From the NCBI GenBank assembly GCA_016271365.2, contig CM057453.1:1090575001-1090639000 (forward strand): a DNA stretch of 64,000 nucleotides, in the 5' to 3' direction. The notes under the pieces are model-generated. The model did no database searches. It saw only the letters and a list, made by a program, of their open reading frames with translations, and had not been told where the DNA came from. Below, piece after piece: positions 9,766 to 20,920 of this stretch. Numbering within the stretch: the stretch's first letter is position 1; each line of letters starts with the position of its first letter. The translations under genes and the position numbers were made by a program. The DNA is from Neoceratodus forsteri. Lineage: Eukaryota; Chordata; Ceratodontiformes; Ceratodontidae.

Positions 9766-10144
9766 AGGTGCTTGTGAATGGTGTTCCTGCTGGGCAGGTG
9801 GCCACCCACGGCTGGTGGCTGTTGTGTTGCACCTTGCAATGCAGCCACCCACCTGTGGGTGGCCAGCTTTTGAGCCTATTATTTACGGCTCAACTTTGAG
9901 CACCAGTATGCGGCGCATGTAGGGGTTGCGCCAGCATATGCGCCGCACATCCTGGCCTGAATATCAGGATGTGCCGCATGTGCATGGGCACACCCCCTGT
10001 GTCTGTACTGCATACATTAACAATGCACTCCGGCACATTGGGAGTTGCGCCGCGCAACCTGCCCCTTTGAACATCGTGCCGGGGCACATTAGGGGGTTGC
10101 ACCAGACGCAACCCCTTTGAATATCCCGGCTCTGGTGTATATAT

Positions 10145-10425
10145 AGATATGACACAATAAAAATGACACATCATACACTGATACAAAAATAAACAATTAC
10201 ATCTATAACCAGCTTGATGTGAGATAAAGACAACACGTTAGAAATAAGTATAGCACATTCAAAACTAGAGACTGGAGGCCTGTCCCTTAGCAGAGGCAGA
10301 ATAGGTGAGGGGAAATAAAGTATATAACTAGGCTGACTGAAGAATGGACAGGGAGAAGTGGGATAGGGTAAATGGGGGCAAACCTTTGACCCTCTGGGAT
10401 GCACACACCACAAGGGCCAGCAACA
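10145..10425 (-). mobile_element. L2-clade LINE element c, 3' UTR part
   Basis: Minus-strand 3' UTR of the same element as 12613-13812, cut off by the CR1 at 10426. The block at 10379-10420 (GCAAACCTTTGACCCTCTGG on plus) is a second copy of the block at 12691-12735; both resemble the repeated 3' UTR unit of element b. The LINE tail itself is not recognisable; the foldback element lies beyond. Confidence 0.55.
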
Positions 10426-12612
10426 GTACTGGACTTTAGGATGGCTGACTTTGGCAAAATGGGAGAGTGCATAAGGAATGCACTAACAAATGGGCAGGAA
10501 GGAGGGGTGGAGGAACAATGGGGAAAAATGAAAACTGCCATCACAGAGGCAACAAGCCTTTGTGTGAAATAAATAAACAAAACAAAATGAAGGAAAAAAA
10601 CACTATGGTTCTCAAAACAGGTGACGGGGAAGATTAGGGAGAAAAAGATAGCATTTAGGAAGTACTATATAAAGAATCACAGAAGGAGCAGGACAGGGAA
10701 CTGTATCAGTTAAAGCAGAAGGAAGCAGGGAAGGCAGTCAGAATAGCAAAGGCCCAAACAGAGGAAAAGATAGCCAGCTCAGTTAAGAAGGGGTATAAAA
10801 TCTTTTATAGGCATATTAGGGAGTAAAAAAAGAGCAAGGGAGGGATAGTGAGGCCTAATAAAGGGGACGGGAGGTGAGCAGATGCTGACAGTGAAAAGGG
10901 AGAGATCCTGAATGAATACTTTTACTCAGTATTCACAAAAGAAGAGGAGGGGGATGTACCTAAACCAAATAATAGAAGTACTTTAGATAGGGGGTTGATA
11001 TCAATCCATTCACAAAAGAAAGGGTCCTGAAAGAATTCCTAAAACTCAAGGTGGACAAAGCAATGAGGCCTGATGAGATTCACACCAGAATTCTAAAAGA
11101 ACTAAAGGGAGAACTAGTGACACCACTGACTATTTTTAACAAATCATGGGAGAATAGTGTGGTACTTGAGGACTGGAGGAAGGCAGATGTTATTCCCCTC
11201 CACAAAAGTGGGAGCAAGGCAGAGGCAGGAAACTACAGACCTGTTAGTTTGACCTCAGTGGTAGGGAAAATTATGGAATCACTTCTGAAAGAAAGAATTG
11301 TTGAGTACCTAGAGGTCAGTGGGGCACAGGACATAAGGCAGAATGGATTCACAATGGGAAGGTCACGTCAGACGAATCTAATAGATTTCTTTGACTGACT
11401 GACCAAAGTAGTAGACCAGGGAGGGGCTGTGGATGTGGCCTACCTAGACTTTAGCAAGGCATTTGACACAGTCCCACACACAAGATTAATAAACTAGTTA
11501 GCCAGCCTGGGAGTGGGTCCCAGGGTGGTAGCCTGGATAAAATACTGGCTGGACAATAGGACACAGAGGGTAATAGTAAGCAGAGTCCACTCCGAAGAAA
11601 GGGGGGGTTACTAGTGGGGTACCACAGGGTTCATTACTGGGACTGGTCCTCTTTAATGTCTTTGTAAGTGACATTGCAGAGGGGTTGGAAGGAAAAGTAT
11701 GCCTCTTTGCAGATGTCACAAAGATCTGCAACAGGACTGATACACAAGGGGATGGAAAGGATGAGAAGGGACTTGGCAGTGTTGGAGGAATGGTCAAAAG
11801 TATGTCAGCTTAGGTTCAATGCAAAGAAGTGCAAAGTAATGCACCTGGGAAAAAAAACCAGGAGAAGAGTACACAATACTAACAACAACAAAAATGGAAT
11901 GTGACCTGGGGGTAGTCATATCAGATAACCTAAAGGTAGGCAAGCAATGTGAAAAGGCAGTAAGGAGGGCTAGGGGGATACTGGGATGCATAGGGAGAGG
12001 CATCACCAGTAGAAAACAGGAAATTGTTATCCCTCTATACAGACAGTTGGTGAGACCCCATCTGGAGTACTGCATGCAGTTCTGGAGACCCCATCTCCAC
12101 AAGGACATAGACAGGATGGAGGCAGTCCAGAGGAGGGCAACTAAAATGGTGCAGGATCTGCACCAGAAGCCATATGAAGAGAGAATAAAGGAGCTTAACA
12201 TGTATACCCTAGAGGAAAGGAGGAAGAGGGAGGACATGATAAAAACATTCAAGTACCTCAGGGGGCTCAACAAAGTCCAAGAGGGTAGCATCTTTCATAA
12301 AAACAGATGTGCAAGAGCAAGGAGGCACAATTTGAAGATAGAGGGGGGACATCTCAGGGGCAACATGAGGAAGTATTTTTCACAGAGAGGGTAGTGAATG
12401 CATGGAACAGTCTTTCAGAGGAGGTAGTGGGGTCAAAAACAGTGGGGGAATTCAAGAATGCATGGGACAGACATAAGGCAATTCTAGTGGGGGGGTAGGA
12501 GGAAGTAGGCTATTGGTTAACTAGAATTTGCAGCTTATCCAAAAGGTAGGGAAATGGACAGACTGGGTGGGCCAAGCGGTCCTTATCTGCTGTCAAAGTC
12601 TATGTTTCTATG
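10426..12612 (+). mobile_element. CR1 LINE, long copy (copy B)
   Basis: Plus-strand CR1 from the linker between endonuclease and RT to the 3' tail. The linker (10430-10850) is readable only with many stops. RT and C-terminal coding run to 12498 (separate entry). The 3' UTR has GGGCAAGCGGTCC-like sequence at about 12570 shared with copy C, and a tail of CTATGTTTCTATG at 12600-12612. It splits L2-clade element c, whose two parts flank it on the minus strand, so it is younger than c. Confidence 0.85.
11039..12498 (+). pseudogene. CR1 reverse transcriptase, inactivated (copy B)
   Basis: Frame pieces cover most of the RT: KAMRPDEIHTRILKEL and WRKADVIPLHKSG (11050-11215), NYRPVSLTSVVGKIMES (11230-11285), YLDFSKAFDTVPH (motif A, 11441-11480), then the catalytic box at 11706-11717, which reads FADV: the second Asp of FADD is changed to Val. 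The C-terminal domain from 11894 (GVVISDNLKVGKQCEKAV, then LYRQLVRPHLEYCMQFW at 12035-12085) is open for 166 codons. A TGA after the FFD segment (11396) and frameshifts near 11600 and 11900 also disrupt it. The missing catalytic Asp alone would abolish polymerisation. Confidence 0.85.
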
Positions 12613-13812
12613 ACTCGGCAGGGTGCACCTTTGGACAGAGTACTGGTTTCCCATGCCTGCAAGGAGAGAGATAGGGTAGTAAGAGAAGAGCAAACCTTTG
12701 ACCCTCTGGAGTGCAAAACCCACAAGTGTCCAACACTGCTTGATACACACCCAGTCCCTGTCATGGGTTACAGGCTTGCCTGGAGAAAGGTAGAAGTGGG
12801 GAATGGGAAGGAGTAGTTAGACATAGTTTTGAAAGAGAAAAGGGGTGGGGGGGGCTATGTGGAAAGTAGGTCAGGTGCAGTTGCAAGATGGGGAATTGTA
12901 ATTGTGGAGAAGAGATGATAACGAATGAGTGGATGGAGCAGAGTGGATAGCTAAGGGAAGGGAGTTCCAAATTTTAGGGAAATGGTAGGAGAATGCAGCC
13001 TGGCCTGAAGTGAAAGATCTGACAGGAAGGGCAAGGGTCCAGTAGCCAGAGTTACAGAAAGAGTAGGTGGGAGAAGGAGGGGTAGAGAGGAGGGCAATGA
13101 GGTGGGGGAGAGGGAGCTAAGCCAGTAGTTCCCGACTAGGAAGGAACAGTGGGTAAGACATTTGGCACCAAGGGGGGGGCAGAGAGGTATAAAGGTCACA
13201 ATGGTGTTTACGGGGCAGGCAGTCAAGAGCAAACCAACAAAAGGAGTGCAAAAAGTATCCTGTCTGGTTAAGGTGGACTTAGGGGCTGCACTGTAGAGTA
13301 TGTCACCATAGTCAAAAATTGAGAGGATCTTTTTCTGGTTAATTTCACAGCAGACCAGTAAGGGGATGCAGCCATAGTGTCTGTACTGAGCACCTAGTTT
13401 GGTGTGCAGATTTTTTATGGCTGGCACCCACATGTCCATAAAAGTTGAGGTGGTGGTTGAGCTAGAGCCCAAGGTATTTGAAGGAGGTGGCATCCTCTAA
13501 TATGGACCCTTCGAAGGTGTGGAAGGATGTCATGACAGTAAGCCTAGAGAGCCTTTCTGTTGTGCCAAAGGTCATAGAGACTATCTTCTTGGCATTGAGG
13601 GACAAATGATTTGAGAAAACCCAGACCTGGACTTTACTGAAGTTCAACTGGAGGCTGGTCACCACATCAGAGTGGAAAGTGCAGGAGGCATGCAGAAAAG
13701 TAACATCCATGTACCTGTGAATAGAAGCAGAGGAGTAGGCAACAGGAAGGTAATTTAATATCAAGAAATGTAATGGGCAGAGGACTGACCCTTGAGGGAC
13801 ATTCATCAGCAG
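12613..13812 (-). mobile_element. L2-clade LINE element c, RT and C-terminal part
   Basis: Minus strand, 5'-truncated near 13812 inside the RT. Frames give VPQGSVL, then a mutated catalytic box (YMDV in place of Y-x-DD, near 13710), LSLNAKKIVSMTFGT, SFHTFEGSILEDATSFKYLGL and, from 13493, a C-terminal frame of 180 codons with IFDYGDILYSAAPKS. These blocks match element b (4637-7088) almost residue for residue. The 3' UTR runs to 12613, where CR1 copy B interrupts it, and resumes at 10425. Inactive by missense changes and frameshifts. Confidence 0.75.
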
Positions 13813-14099
13813 TTTATTTTTATTTTTCTCAGATATTTTGAAAACTGTTTTTATTGCTAATTTTTTAATTAGTGCCACAAGTCAAAAAATATGGCCACCA
13901 CCAGCAATTTTTGTCTTCAAAAGGGGCTCAGAAATTTGGCAATCTGACTGTCTGTCAGCATTCCGGAAGCCTTACATCAATCTCTCTTACACTGTCATGT
14001 ACAGCCTGATCATCATCATGGTGCATGTATTCTTACTGTCAGCATTCCTAGCCTCTAGCACTGCTGAATGAGTGGAACAATGCTCAAGAGACATGATGA
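13813..14099. other. Unassigned stretch
   Basis: No named feature between the LINE break and the palindromic MITEs. Confidence 0.5.
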
Positions 14100-14185
14100 G
14101 GTCTTGGTTGTACTAGGTTTGCCACACTCCCAAGGAGCATTGTATGGCATGAAGCTGCAGGCTGAGTGCCTTATTGCTTATATAA
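14100..14185. repeat. Partial copy of the palindromic MITE family
   Basis: Contains GGCATGAAGCTGCAGGCTGA followed by GTGCCTTATTGCTT, matching the right halves of the copies at 14520 and 14932. Confidence 0.5.
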
Positions 14186-14519
14186 AATGAGTATTTGCTG
14201 AGATAAAAATATAATAAAAGTAAAACATTCAGAAATATATAAAAGCATCATTTAAATGTTGTAAAAAAAAAAAGGTAAAATAGTCCCACTGCTTGCTTGG
14301 TGACCCTAGGGGTTAATACATTATAAGGATGGGAAGGGGAGTCAATAGAGTAAAGTAGAAAGAAAACTTTTTACAAAACCGTGTGTGTAATTTTTTTTTT
14401 AATCATAAATCTGTTTGGCAGAAGCTTGTGAAGCAGAGGATGCTTTTACTTTCAGGTGTCAAGACAGGACTGAGACGAATGTCATGTTGTGGGCAGTACT
14501 GTGCATAATTATTTAATTA

Positions 14520-14664
14520 AGCAATAATGCCCGACAGGGTGTGTGTCGTGCTGGGATAACATCACCCATCAGGTGGTTGGGCACGAGGCTGCAGGCCGAG
14601 TGCATCCAACAACTGAGGCGTGACCTTATCCCAAATGACACACACCCTGGAGGGCATTATTGCT
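14520..14664. mobile_element. 145-bp palindromic MITE, copy 1
   Basis: AGCAATAATGCCC.ACAGGGTGTGTGTC at the left end is the reverse complement of the right end; GGGATAA also pairs with TTATCCC further in. Flanks are AT-rich (ATTTAATTA / ATTATACAATGG). No coding capacity. The centre has the GAGGCTGCAGGCCGAGTGC block that defines the family. Confidence 0.75.
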
Positions 14665-14827
14665 ATTATACAATGGCTCGTTGTTAAATATAAAATAAAA
14701 AAGTAATTTTAAAGAATGCTTTTATTAGTGTGGAAAAATATTTTTGTTTCTTAAGAGGAGATGCAAAAAAAGAGCTCTAGCTCCAAAAGATCATCTAGCT
14801 CCAAAAAATCATCTCCAGGTTCACAGT

Positions 14828-14905
14828 GAGGCTGAGACTAGACCCGTGATGTTGTACTGGGATAACATCACGGCTCCAGCCCAAGACTGACCAATCAGAG
14901 TCCAG
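14828..14905. repeat. Hairpin CGTGATGTT / AACATCACG
   Basis: CGTGATGTTGTACTGGGATA followed by AACATCACG forms a stem-loop, and CCAATCAGAGTCC follows. The same kind of core occurs at 15655-15735, so both are probably from one MITE family. Confidence 0.55.
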
Positions 14906-14931
14906 AATTATTTCTAGCCATTGTATAATTA

Positions 14932-15078
14932 AGCAATAAGGCATGACAGGGTGTGGTATATCATGAGATATTGTCATGCCTCGGGTGGTTAGGCATGAGG
15001 CCGCAGGCCAAGTCCATCCAACTGTCCGAGAAGTGACGATATCCCATGATATACCACACCCTGGAGTGACTTATTGCT
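14932..15078. mobile_element. 147-bp palindromic MITE, copy 2
   Basis: Same family as 14520-14664: AGCAATAAGGCATGACAGGG at the left, complemented at the right by CACACCCTGGAGTGACTTAT then TGCT. It lies only 268 bp from copy 1. Confidence 0.75.
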
Positions 15079-16196
15079 ATTATGGATTGAATTAGTTTTT
15101 TTAAAAAAAAAAATACTTTTAAAACCTTGTGAAATTGCTTCTTTTAGCATGTTGGAAGAGTATGTTTTGACAAAATAGTCCTGAAGGGCTCGGCCAGCAG
15201 GTGGCGCTGTTATAACTAACACTGTGTCACTTTGGTAATACTGGTTATCTCAAGTATGCTCTCCATGGGTTTCACATGGTCGTGCTGCCTAGTCTGGGAC
15301 AGAGTGAATGTGTGTTTAATTTACGGTTTCTTTTTGTAGTTAGCTAGAGCTTGTCGGTGCCACAATTGTGATTTTCTTTTTTTTTTACTTTGTAACATGA
15401 CAGTCAAGCACTAGTCACGCTGTGAAAATGATGCTACTCACTCTGTCAACATCATATTCCTCAGGAGTTTGGCTGAGGTAAGAAAATGTATGGCAGGCTT
15501 TGTAAAGTACTGGCAGTAGCAGCGGTTGTAGGTGGGATGGTGTTTATTTCGATTTTTGGAGCATATCTCCATCGACGGTTGTGCCTTTCTACAGTTTGGT
15601 GTGAGGTGGAAATACTGGCGGAGCGGAGTGATGTGTGGTGCTGCAGGTGAGGAGGCTGGTGGCCAGAGGTTTTCTGAAGCCGTGATGATGTAGCTCGATA
15701 TCATCAATGCTTCAGAAACGTCTTGGCCAATGAGCGATGTCCATTTACGATCCCCAGTTCATAATATGGCTTTTATATTATGTGAATATTTTTTTATATA
15801 AATACAGTGGAGCAGTTGTAAATCTGAGCAGCTGGGAATGGGCATAAGTGGCTTTTGTAAAGCCTTTGTTATGTCACCGCCAGAGAACAGTCAGATGCAG
15901 AGGGAAACAATAGGAAGGGAAGGGAAGAACACCAGTACTGTATTACGTGCCTCTACTGCAGATGGAGGCATGCTGCAGGGCCATCTGTACTGCTGCACTG
16001 CTTGTTACTTCTACTTTAGAAAAGAGTGTATACAGCAGTTGCAGCTTCTGAACAGCATGAATGCATGTATTTAATGGTCAACTGAAAAGTAAAGAAGAAA
16101 CTTACTGTGCAAAGATGCAAGTTGGCAATCAAGAAGTGAGAGACTGAATGGGCAGCCATAATGTTTGTGATGACTGGCAGGACAGAGAGAAAGACA
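15079..16196. other. Mostly unassigned; hairpin at 15655-15735
   Basis: One clear structure: TTCTGAAGCCGTGATGAT pairs with ATCATCAATGCTTCAGAA (about 15672-15718), flanked by GGCCAGAGG / TTGGCCAATGAG. The rest shows no gene that I can support. Confidence 0.5.
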
Positions 16197-16340
16197 TAGT
16201 CTAGTGGCCGATTTTCAAAAGGGCCTTATTTTAGTTTTTTTTTGCACCCCCTGTTAGAGAAGGTTTGTCATGTTCATGAGTTAGGTATGACCTTGAGCTT
16301 TTAGGAAAAGTTTGTTGTGGTATTAGGTCAATGACAGGTA
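16197..16340 (+). repeat. Left terminal inverted repeat
   Basis: Inverted match to 19790-19934. The best-conserved part is 16244-16267 (one mismatch in 24). Confidence 0.85.
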
Positions 16341-16550
16341 CCGAGATACAAGCCAACCTTTGTTGAGCCCCTATCCCATGAAAGTGACATCTGGCACTAC
16401 CAATGACAGAGGCTTAACTGGTACTCAGGGATCAACATCTCAAAAAGGTTTAAAGACATGTATTGTTTGGTCATGGAAACTTAATTATGCATTTTCCTTT
16501 TTCAGTTTATTGCATGTTTAATATAAATATTTTCTGTTTAACTGTGGGAA

Positions 16551-19168
16551 ATGGCAAGTAAACAAGCTATTGGACTGGTGCCATCTCCGCCAAAAAAGTT
16601 TTGTAGAGCTCACTGAGACTGTAACTATTTGCATTATTTGCCAAGACAGAGATGCTTCACAAAATCTTGTCGCAGCCAAAGCCAGAGGTCAAGAAACTCT
16701 GTTCAGATGTATGAGAGAAGCAGATGATAAATCATATAGAAGTGCTAAAAACATCAGGGGTACTGGATGAGACAGGATTCACTGTTGCTATTCGTTATCA
16801 TCACTGGTGCTATCAGAATTACACCAGCAAAGAAAACCTTTCACACAAACACAATCCACAAGCAGGTCATCTAGACTCAGAAAAGCCCAAAACAAGCAAC
16901 CAGGAGCCAACTATGAGAATAAGACTTACATCCACAACATTTGCAGCTAACAAATGCACCATCAGCAATTTTGCGAAGAAACATGGTGATTCACATCTTT
17001 TCCAAGTGAGAACATTTTAAATGTAAAGGAACATTCAGTCATTAGCAATGTCTCTTAGTAATACAGACCTACTCACTAAGGTACAAAGCCAAGACCTCAT
17101 AGCCTCAGAGGCTAAGTACCACAAAAAATTGTCTAGCTCAGCCAGATGAGCCAGTGAAACTAGTACTGAACAGACAGAGGAGAGCACTGATGTCTTCACA
17201 AGAGCATTTGACATGCTTGTAAACCGTGCACATTCAGGATAACTTAACACAAGGCAGGGCATTTGATATGACATTCCTATTGATAAAACACTGAGGATAT
17301 TTAGACACATGTGGTTATGTTGAATCAGGGACACACTGTGCTAAAAAGTTGAAGAATGCCTTGTTAGACACTTAAGGTTCAGTTACATTCCATAAGCCTC
17401 ATTCAGCAAACAAGCCTGAGCTGGTGTATAGTAGCAAAATAAATTTGAAGGAAACAATCAACAAGATTGCTCAGTTTCAAAGAAAGGTCCAGGAACAAGC
17501 AATTGAGGCAGACCTGGAGCTTTCTGATGATGAGTATGAGAATCTCAGTATTTTTCATGCAGCAACAACACTTTGTGCATCTGCCATAAAAGCATCGGGG
17601 ATTCCCACCAACCCATGGATTGACTATAGAGAGATTTGTTTTGAAAGAGCAGAGTCCCTAGTGTCTGCTGATATGTATCAAGTTCTGAGTCTGCTCTTGA
17701 TGGACATACCAGCAGAACAAATCCCAAATACTTCTGATGCACACAGAAGAGTCTTAGCAGTAGCCGAAGACATAATCTACAGTGCTTCAAATTCTCACTG
17801 TAAAACACCAAAGCATATTGGACTAGCTATATCAGTCCACCATCTGGTGAGGAGTTGCCAATTTTTGGATATGTTACACAGTCAAGGGCATTCCCTGAGT
17901 TATGATGATGTTTGCAGAGTTGAGACATCCACAGCAAGTGCCGTCACGTCATCAAATACACATGGTGGAACATTTCTTCCAACAAACGGCATGCCTGGAA
18001 TATTTGCACATGCCAAAATGCTTAACATGGATGTAAATGAAAAAACTTGGAGTGGTCAATGAACAACACATGTTCTAGGAAGTTTACTGTATTGGGACAA
18101 TTTGGGATCCAATGTGTCTGTTTAGCCGAGACCTAAAGTAGTTGACATTAGGGGAAACACTGTGAGCAAACTTACTGTACATGCCTTGGTATTTCAGAGT
18201 GTCCTAACAATTCAAGAGAAAGGGCCCACTCAGTCACCTGTCTGGTGAAATTAATGTGAAGTCTTGGTTTAAAAAAAAAAATCCACATCTTTGACACTCA
18301 ACAGAGACTGGATATTTGCTCGTTTATGCCCCACAAAGATCTTCACTCTTGAGTTTGAGCCCCTACAACCAGAGGATCAAAGTGTACCAAGCTGTGGTGG
18401 GTTTCATGCAATCCTTCACTACAACTTCAAAGAGGAAAGATTCAAGACCACAACAGGTTACAATCCTGTAGTACCAAGCCTTCCTGCCCATAAGGATACT
18501 ATATACACAGGACTAAAAACAATCTAGAAACAGATGCAGATGCAGGACCAGGAAACCCCAGTGATAACTTTGAACCTTCAGTTGTACATCATTGCCCAAG
18601 AAGTCTGTTTCTGCAACTGGGAGGAGCTGAAGCATCATGTTTTGAGAATGGAAGAATTCTACATCGTGGAGCTCTACTGGAAGATACTTGGAAAATGCTA
18701 TGCAGACAATGGATTTTAAGATTTGCTAGTTGAGGCAGAGGCATTTGGAACAAATTCTGCAGCTGTGATCATGCCGGGAAAAACTACAAACATTGTAGAT
18801 TATCCCACAAGCTGATGTTTGAAGCCATGTGCCAGCTACAGTGGCAAGCATTCTTTGCCTGGGTGGTGCAGAAGAAAATACAATCAGGGACAAAGATCAA
18901 ATTGAGCTGAAGTGCAAAAATGCCCAGCAACTAATGGCCACGATAGCAACGGAAGGTGAAATGAATGAGGAAAACAGAGCTTTGTTGATGCATTTCAAGA
19001 CCTTGAAGCCACGCTGAAAACTCTATAAGCTGATTTTGAGGAGTTCATTAACCAAGGGCAAAAGCATTTCCCTTCTGGCAGCAGTATATCACAGAGGTAC
19101 AAATCGCACTTGACTACATTGCAGCTGAGAAAATTAAAATTAAAATGTCATCTCAAACAATGAATTAA
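16551..19168 (+). pseudogene. Putative transposase of unrecognised family, broken
   Basis: The reading starts at ATG 16551 and ends at TAA 19166-19168, with about ten frame breaks or stops. The N-terminal part has CIICQ (16630s) and, after a frame change, RYHHWCYQNYTSKENL (about 16793-16841): a CxxC...HxxxC putative zinc site. The middle (17424-18062) is open for 212 codons and includes HIGLAISVHHLVRSCQFLDM and GHSLSYDDVCRVE; it stops at TGA 18060 inside a SGQ*TTH motif. Later pieces include TPVITLNLQLY (18550s), a LLVEAEAFG-like segment (18720s) and a C-terminal FPFWQQYITEVQIALDYIAA. From memory this order matches a large family of uncharacterised animal proteins, multicopy in cnidarians, molluscs and amphioxus. 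Its location between TIRs makes it the likely transposase. Catalytic residues are unknown to me. Confidence 0.7.
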
Positions 19169-19789
19169 CAGTTTGATCTGTGCTCAGAATGTACCTTATT
19201 AACAATAGTAACATCTTGTAGTAAAAATGTTGTGGGTCATGTTTTGGCTGAAAAAGACATTTGCATTTCCACGGGTGTCATTATTATTCAAAAGTACATT
19301 TTCTCACTCTTTCTAGTCAGCCCAGAAATAAACTTATTGTTAGAAAATGTGTTGTTTCTCTCTTCATGTGTACAGTGTATACCTTCAAGAATGAGATTCG
19401 GTTATAGGAATGCATTCTTGGCCAGCAACCTGTCCTTAGTGTGTACAAATCAATTATTACAATGAAATTGTGGTATACTTTCTAAGCAAATGGAAGAAAA
19501 GTGAGTGCAACAAAGAACATAATTAGTTAAGATGCTATTAGACATGATTACTGGACATAAGGTATGACAAATGGGTTTTACATGTTATATTTTACTTATA
19601 TTTAAGGTTCATTTATGGGCATTTAGGTTCACTTTATTCAAATTTATTTAAGCAATTTACAAAAATTGAAAACTAATACCCAAACTAGGCAAATATGATG
19701 TTAAATATAACAGTTTTACAATTTCTTCGAAATTCTGGATTTACTCCTGTTCATCTTTTTTCAGTTATATCGTCCAGATTTTCTCTTCA

Positions 19790-19934
19790 AAATTCAATAT
19801 TATCAACCATGTGATGAACACCACAACATACCTTTTCTGAAAGCTGATGAGTAGAGCTATCTTATGCAACCATCAAACCTTCTCTAACGGGGGGTGCAAT
19901 AGGATGAATATTTTTAAAATTGGCCGCTAGACTA
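19790..19934 (-). repeat. Right terminal inverted repeat
   Basis: Inverse of 16197-16340; ends in GGCCGCTAGACTA at 19934. Confidence 0.85.
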
Positions 19935-19937
19935 ACA

Positions 19938-20855
19938 GCAAGCGAGCAAGGAAATGACAAAGTGAGTGAGTGGCTAGGCAGTGGATTCAAAACTGCAGGT
20001 GAAGAATTCATGGAAGGACCAGATATTAAACAAGTGCAGTTATAACAGTAAAAAGTCTATATTCCTTGTGTGTTACAGGGAAGAACTGTATACAGGAAAA
20101 AGGTACAGGGATAAATGTAGATTGGGAGAAAAATGGCTGCCACTAAATTAAAGAAAATTTTATTATAGCCCATAAATGTGGAATGCACTGTGCTCTGGGT
20201 GGCAGGGACTGGTTTTTAGCTGTTGAAAGTGCTGTCTTAAGGCATTAGCTAGAACCAAGCTTCAGTTAATCAGGATGCAGGGATTTCCTTATCCAGTTTA
20301 TATATTTTTGTTCTGAACCAGCATTCTTAAACAGCTAGTGGATGAACTATGGTATTAAGAAATGTCACTTTCAGTGAGAAAAAATTCTAAAAAGTACACT
20401 TCTAACACTTTTCGTTTGGAAAAATGTATTATTATAATAGTAATAAGCACTCCCAGGATTTAGATTAGCAGTCAGTTAATTGCCCTCAGGGGAAATGTAG
20501 CACTTGACTGTTCCTTGTGACACATTACACCCCTGGGGGTGATTAACAGATTGTTACTCTAACCACTGGTCATACCTTATTGCATAAAAAAATTTCTTTT
20601 GTTTAGTTACATTTTGACTGTACATACTGGATTCATACTGTGGATGTATTAGGATGGTGCTAACACACATTTCTGATGGTAAACAGCACCGCGCTGCACC
20701 AAGATGCCTAATTTTGCCATAATGAGTAAGCCAAAAGAGCAGAAACATTCAAAAGCTTCAAAATGAGATATCTCAGTTCAGGAATGACATACACTGAAAA
20801 GAAAATGGATATACAGAATTGATTTCTTTTTTCAGAAACCCATTATTACTAAATG
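19938..20855. other. Unassigned stretch
   Basis: AT-rich sequence with scattered short open frames. I see no named feature. Confidence 0.5.
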
Positions 20856-20899
20856 ATGATATGATAAAATGTTTTACCGCAAACAAATGCTACTACTTT
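20856..20899 (+). repeat. 44-bp block repeated at 29080
   Basis: 36 of 44 positions match 29080-29123 without gaps. The two copies bracket the whole L1-like composite and CR1 copy E. Confidence 0.6.
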
Positions 20900-20920
20900 G
20901 GTGGTGGTGGTGGTGGGTGG
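20899..20920. repeat. (GGT)n microsatellite
   Basis: About seven GGT units, slightly interrupted. Confidence 0.85.

Larger units (their letters stand above)
8400..10132. mobile_element. 1.7-kb foldback element of mirrored tandem repeats
   Basis: The two halves are inverted copies of each other, with the axis near 9264. The tips match: GAGCCAGATATTCA at 8400-8413 and the complement of GAGCCGGGATATTCA at 10119-10133. Inside each half lie about four units of a ~73-bp repeat (left 8805-9075, right 9455-9765), in opposite orientations, and the centre is a long hairpin (9180-9350). A further hairpin at 8644-8727 pairs ATGCAAATGRGGCCATAAT with its complement. GC content is above that of the neighbours. 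All open frames here follow from the repeats; I see no transposase. The class is unknown: a non-autonomous foldback or MITE of a TIR transposon. Confidence 0.75.
16197..19934 (+). mobile_element. 3.7-kb DNA transposon with long terminal inverted repeats
   Basis: Both ends carry inverted repeats of about 140 bp: the tip TAGTCTAG(T/C)GGCC(G/A)ATTTT, then a GCACCCCC(T/C)GTTAGAGAAGG block (16244-16263 and complement at 19878-19897), then a weaker shared AG.TTTTAGGAAAAG..TGTTGTGGT segment ending near 16340 and 19790. The element is flanked by ACA on both sides (16194-16196, 19935-19937), a possible 3-bp target duplication. It encodes one degraded protein (16551-19168). Length, TIRs and single ORF make it a formerly autonomous transposon. 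A 3-bp duplication would fit only a few superfamilies (Academ has 3-4 bp, from memory), but I cannot assign it. Confidence 0.8.

Noticed and set aside
12691..12735. Target duplication of CR1 copy B (match at 10379-10420)
   Set aside because: More likely repeated 3' UTR units of the interrupted LINE, because sister element b has similar spaced units and CR1 rarely makes such long duplications.
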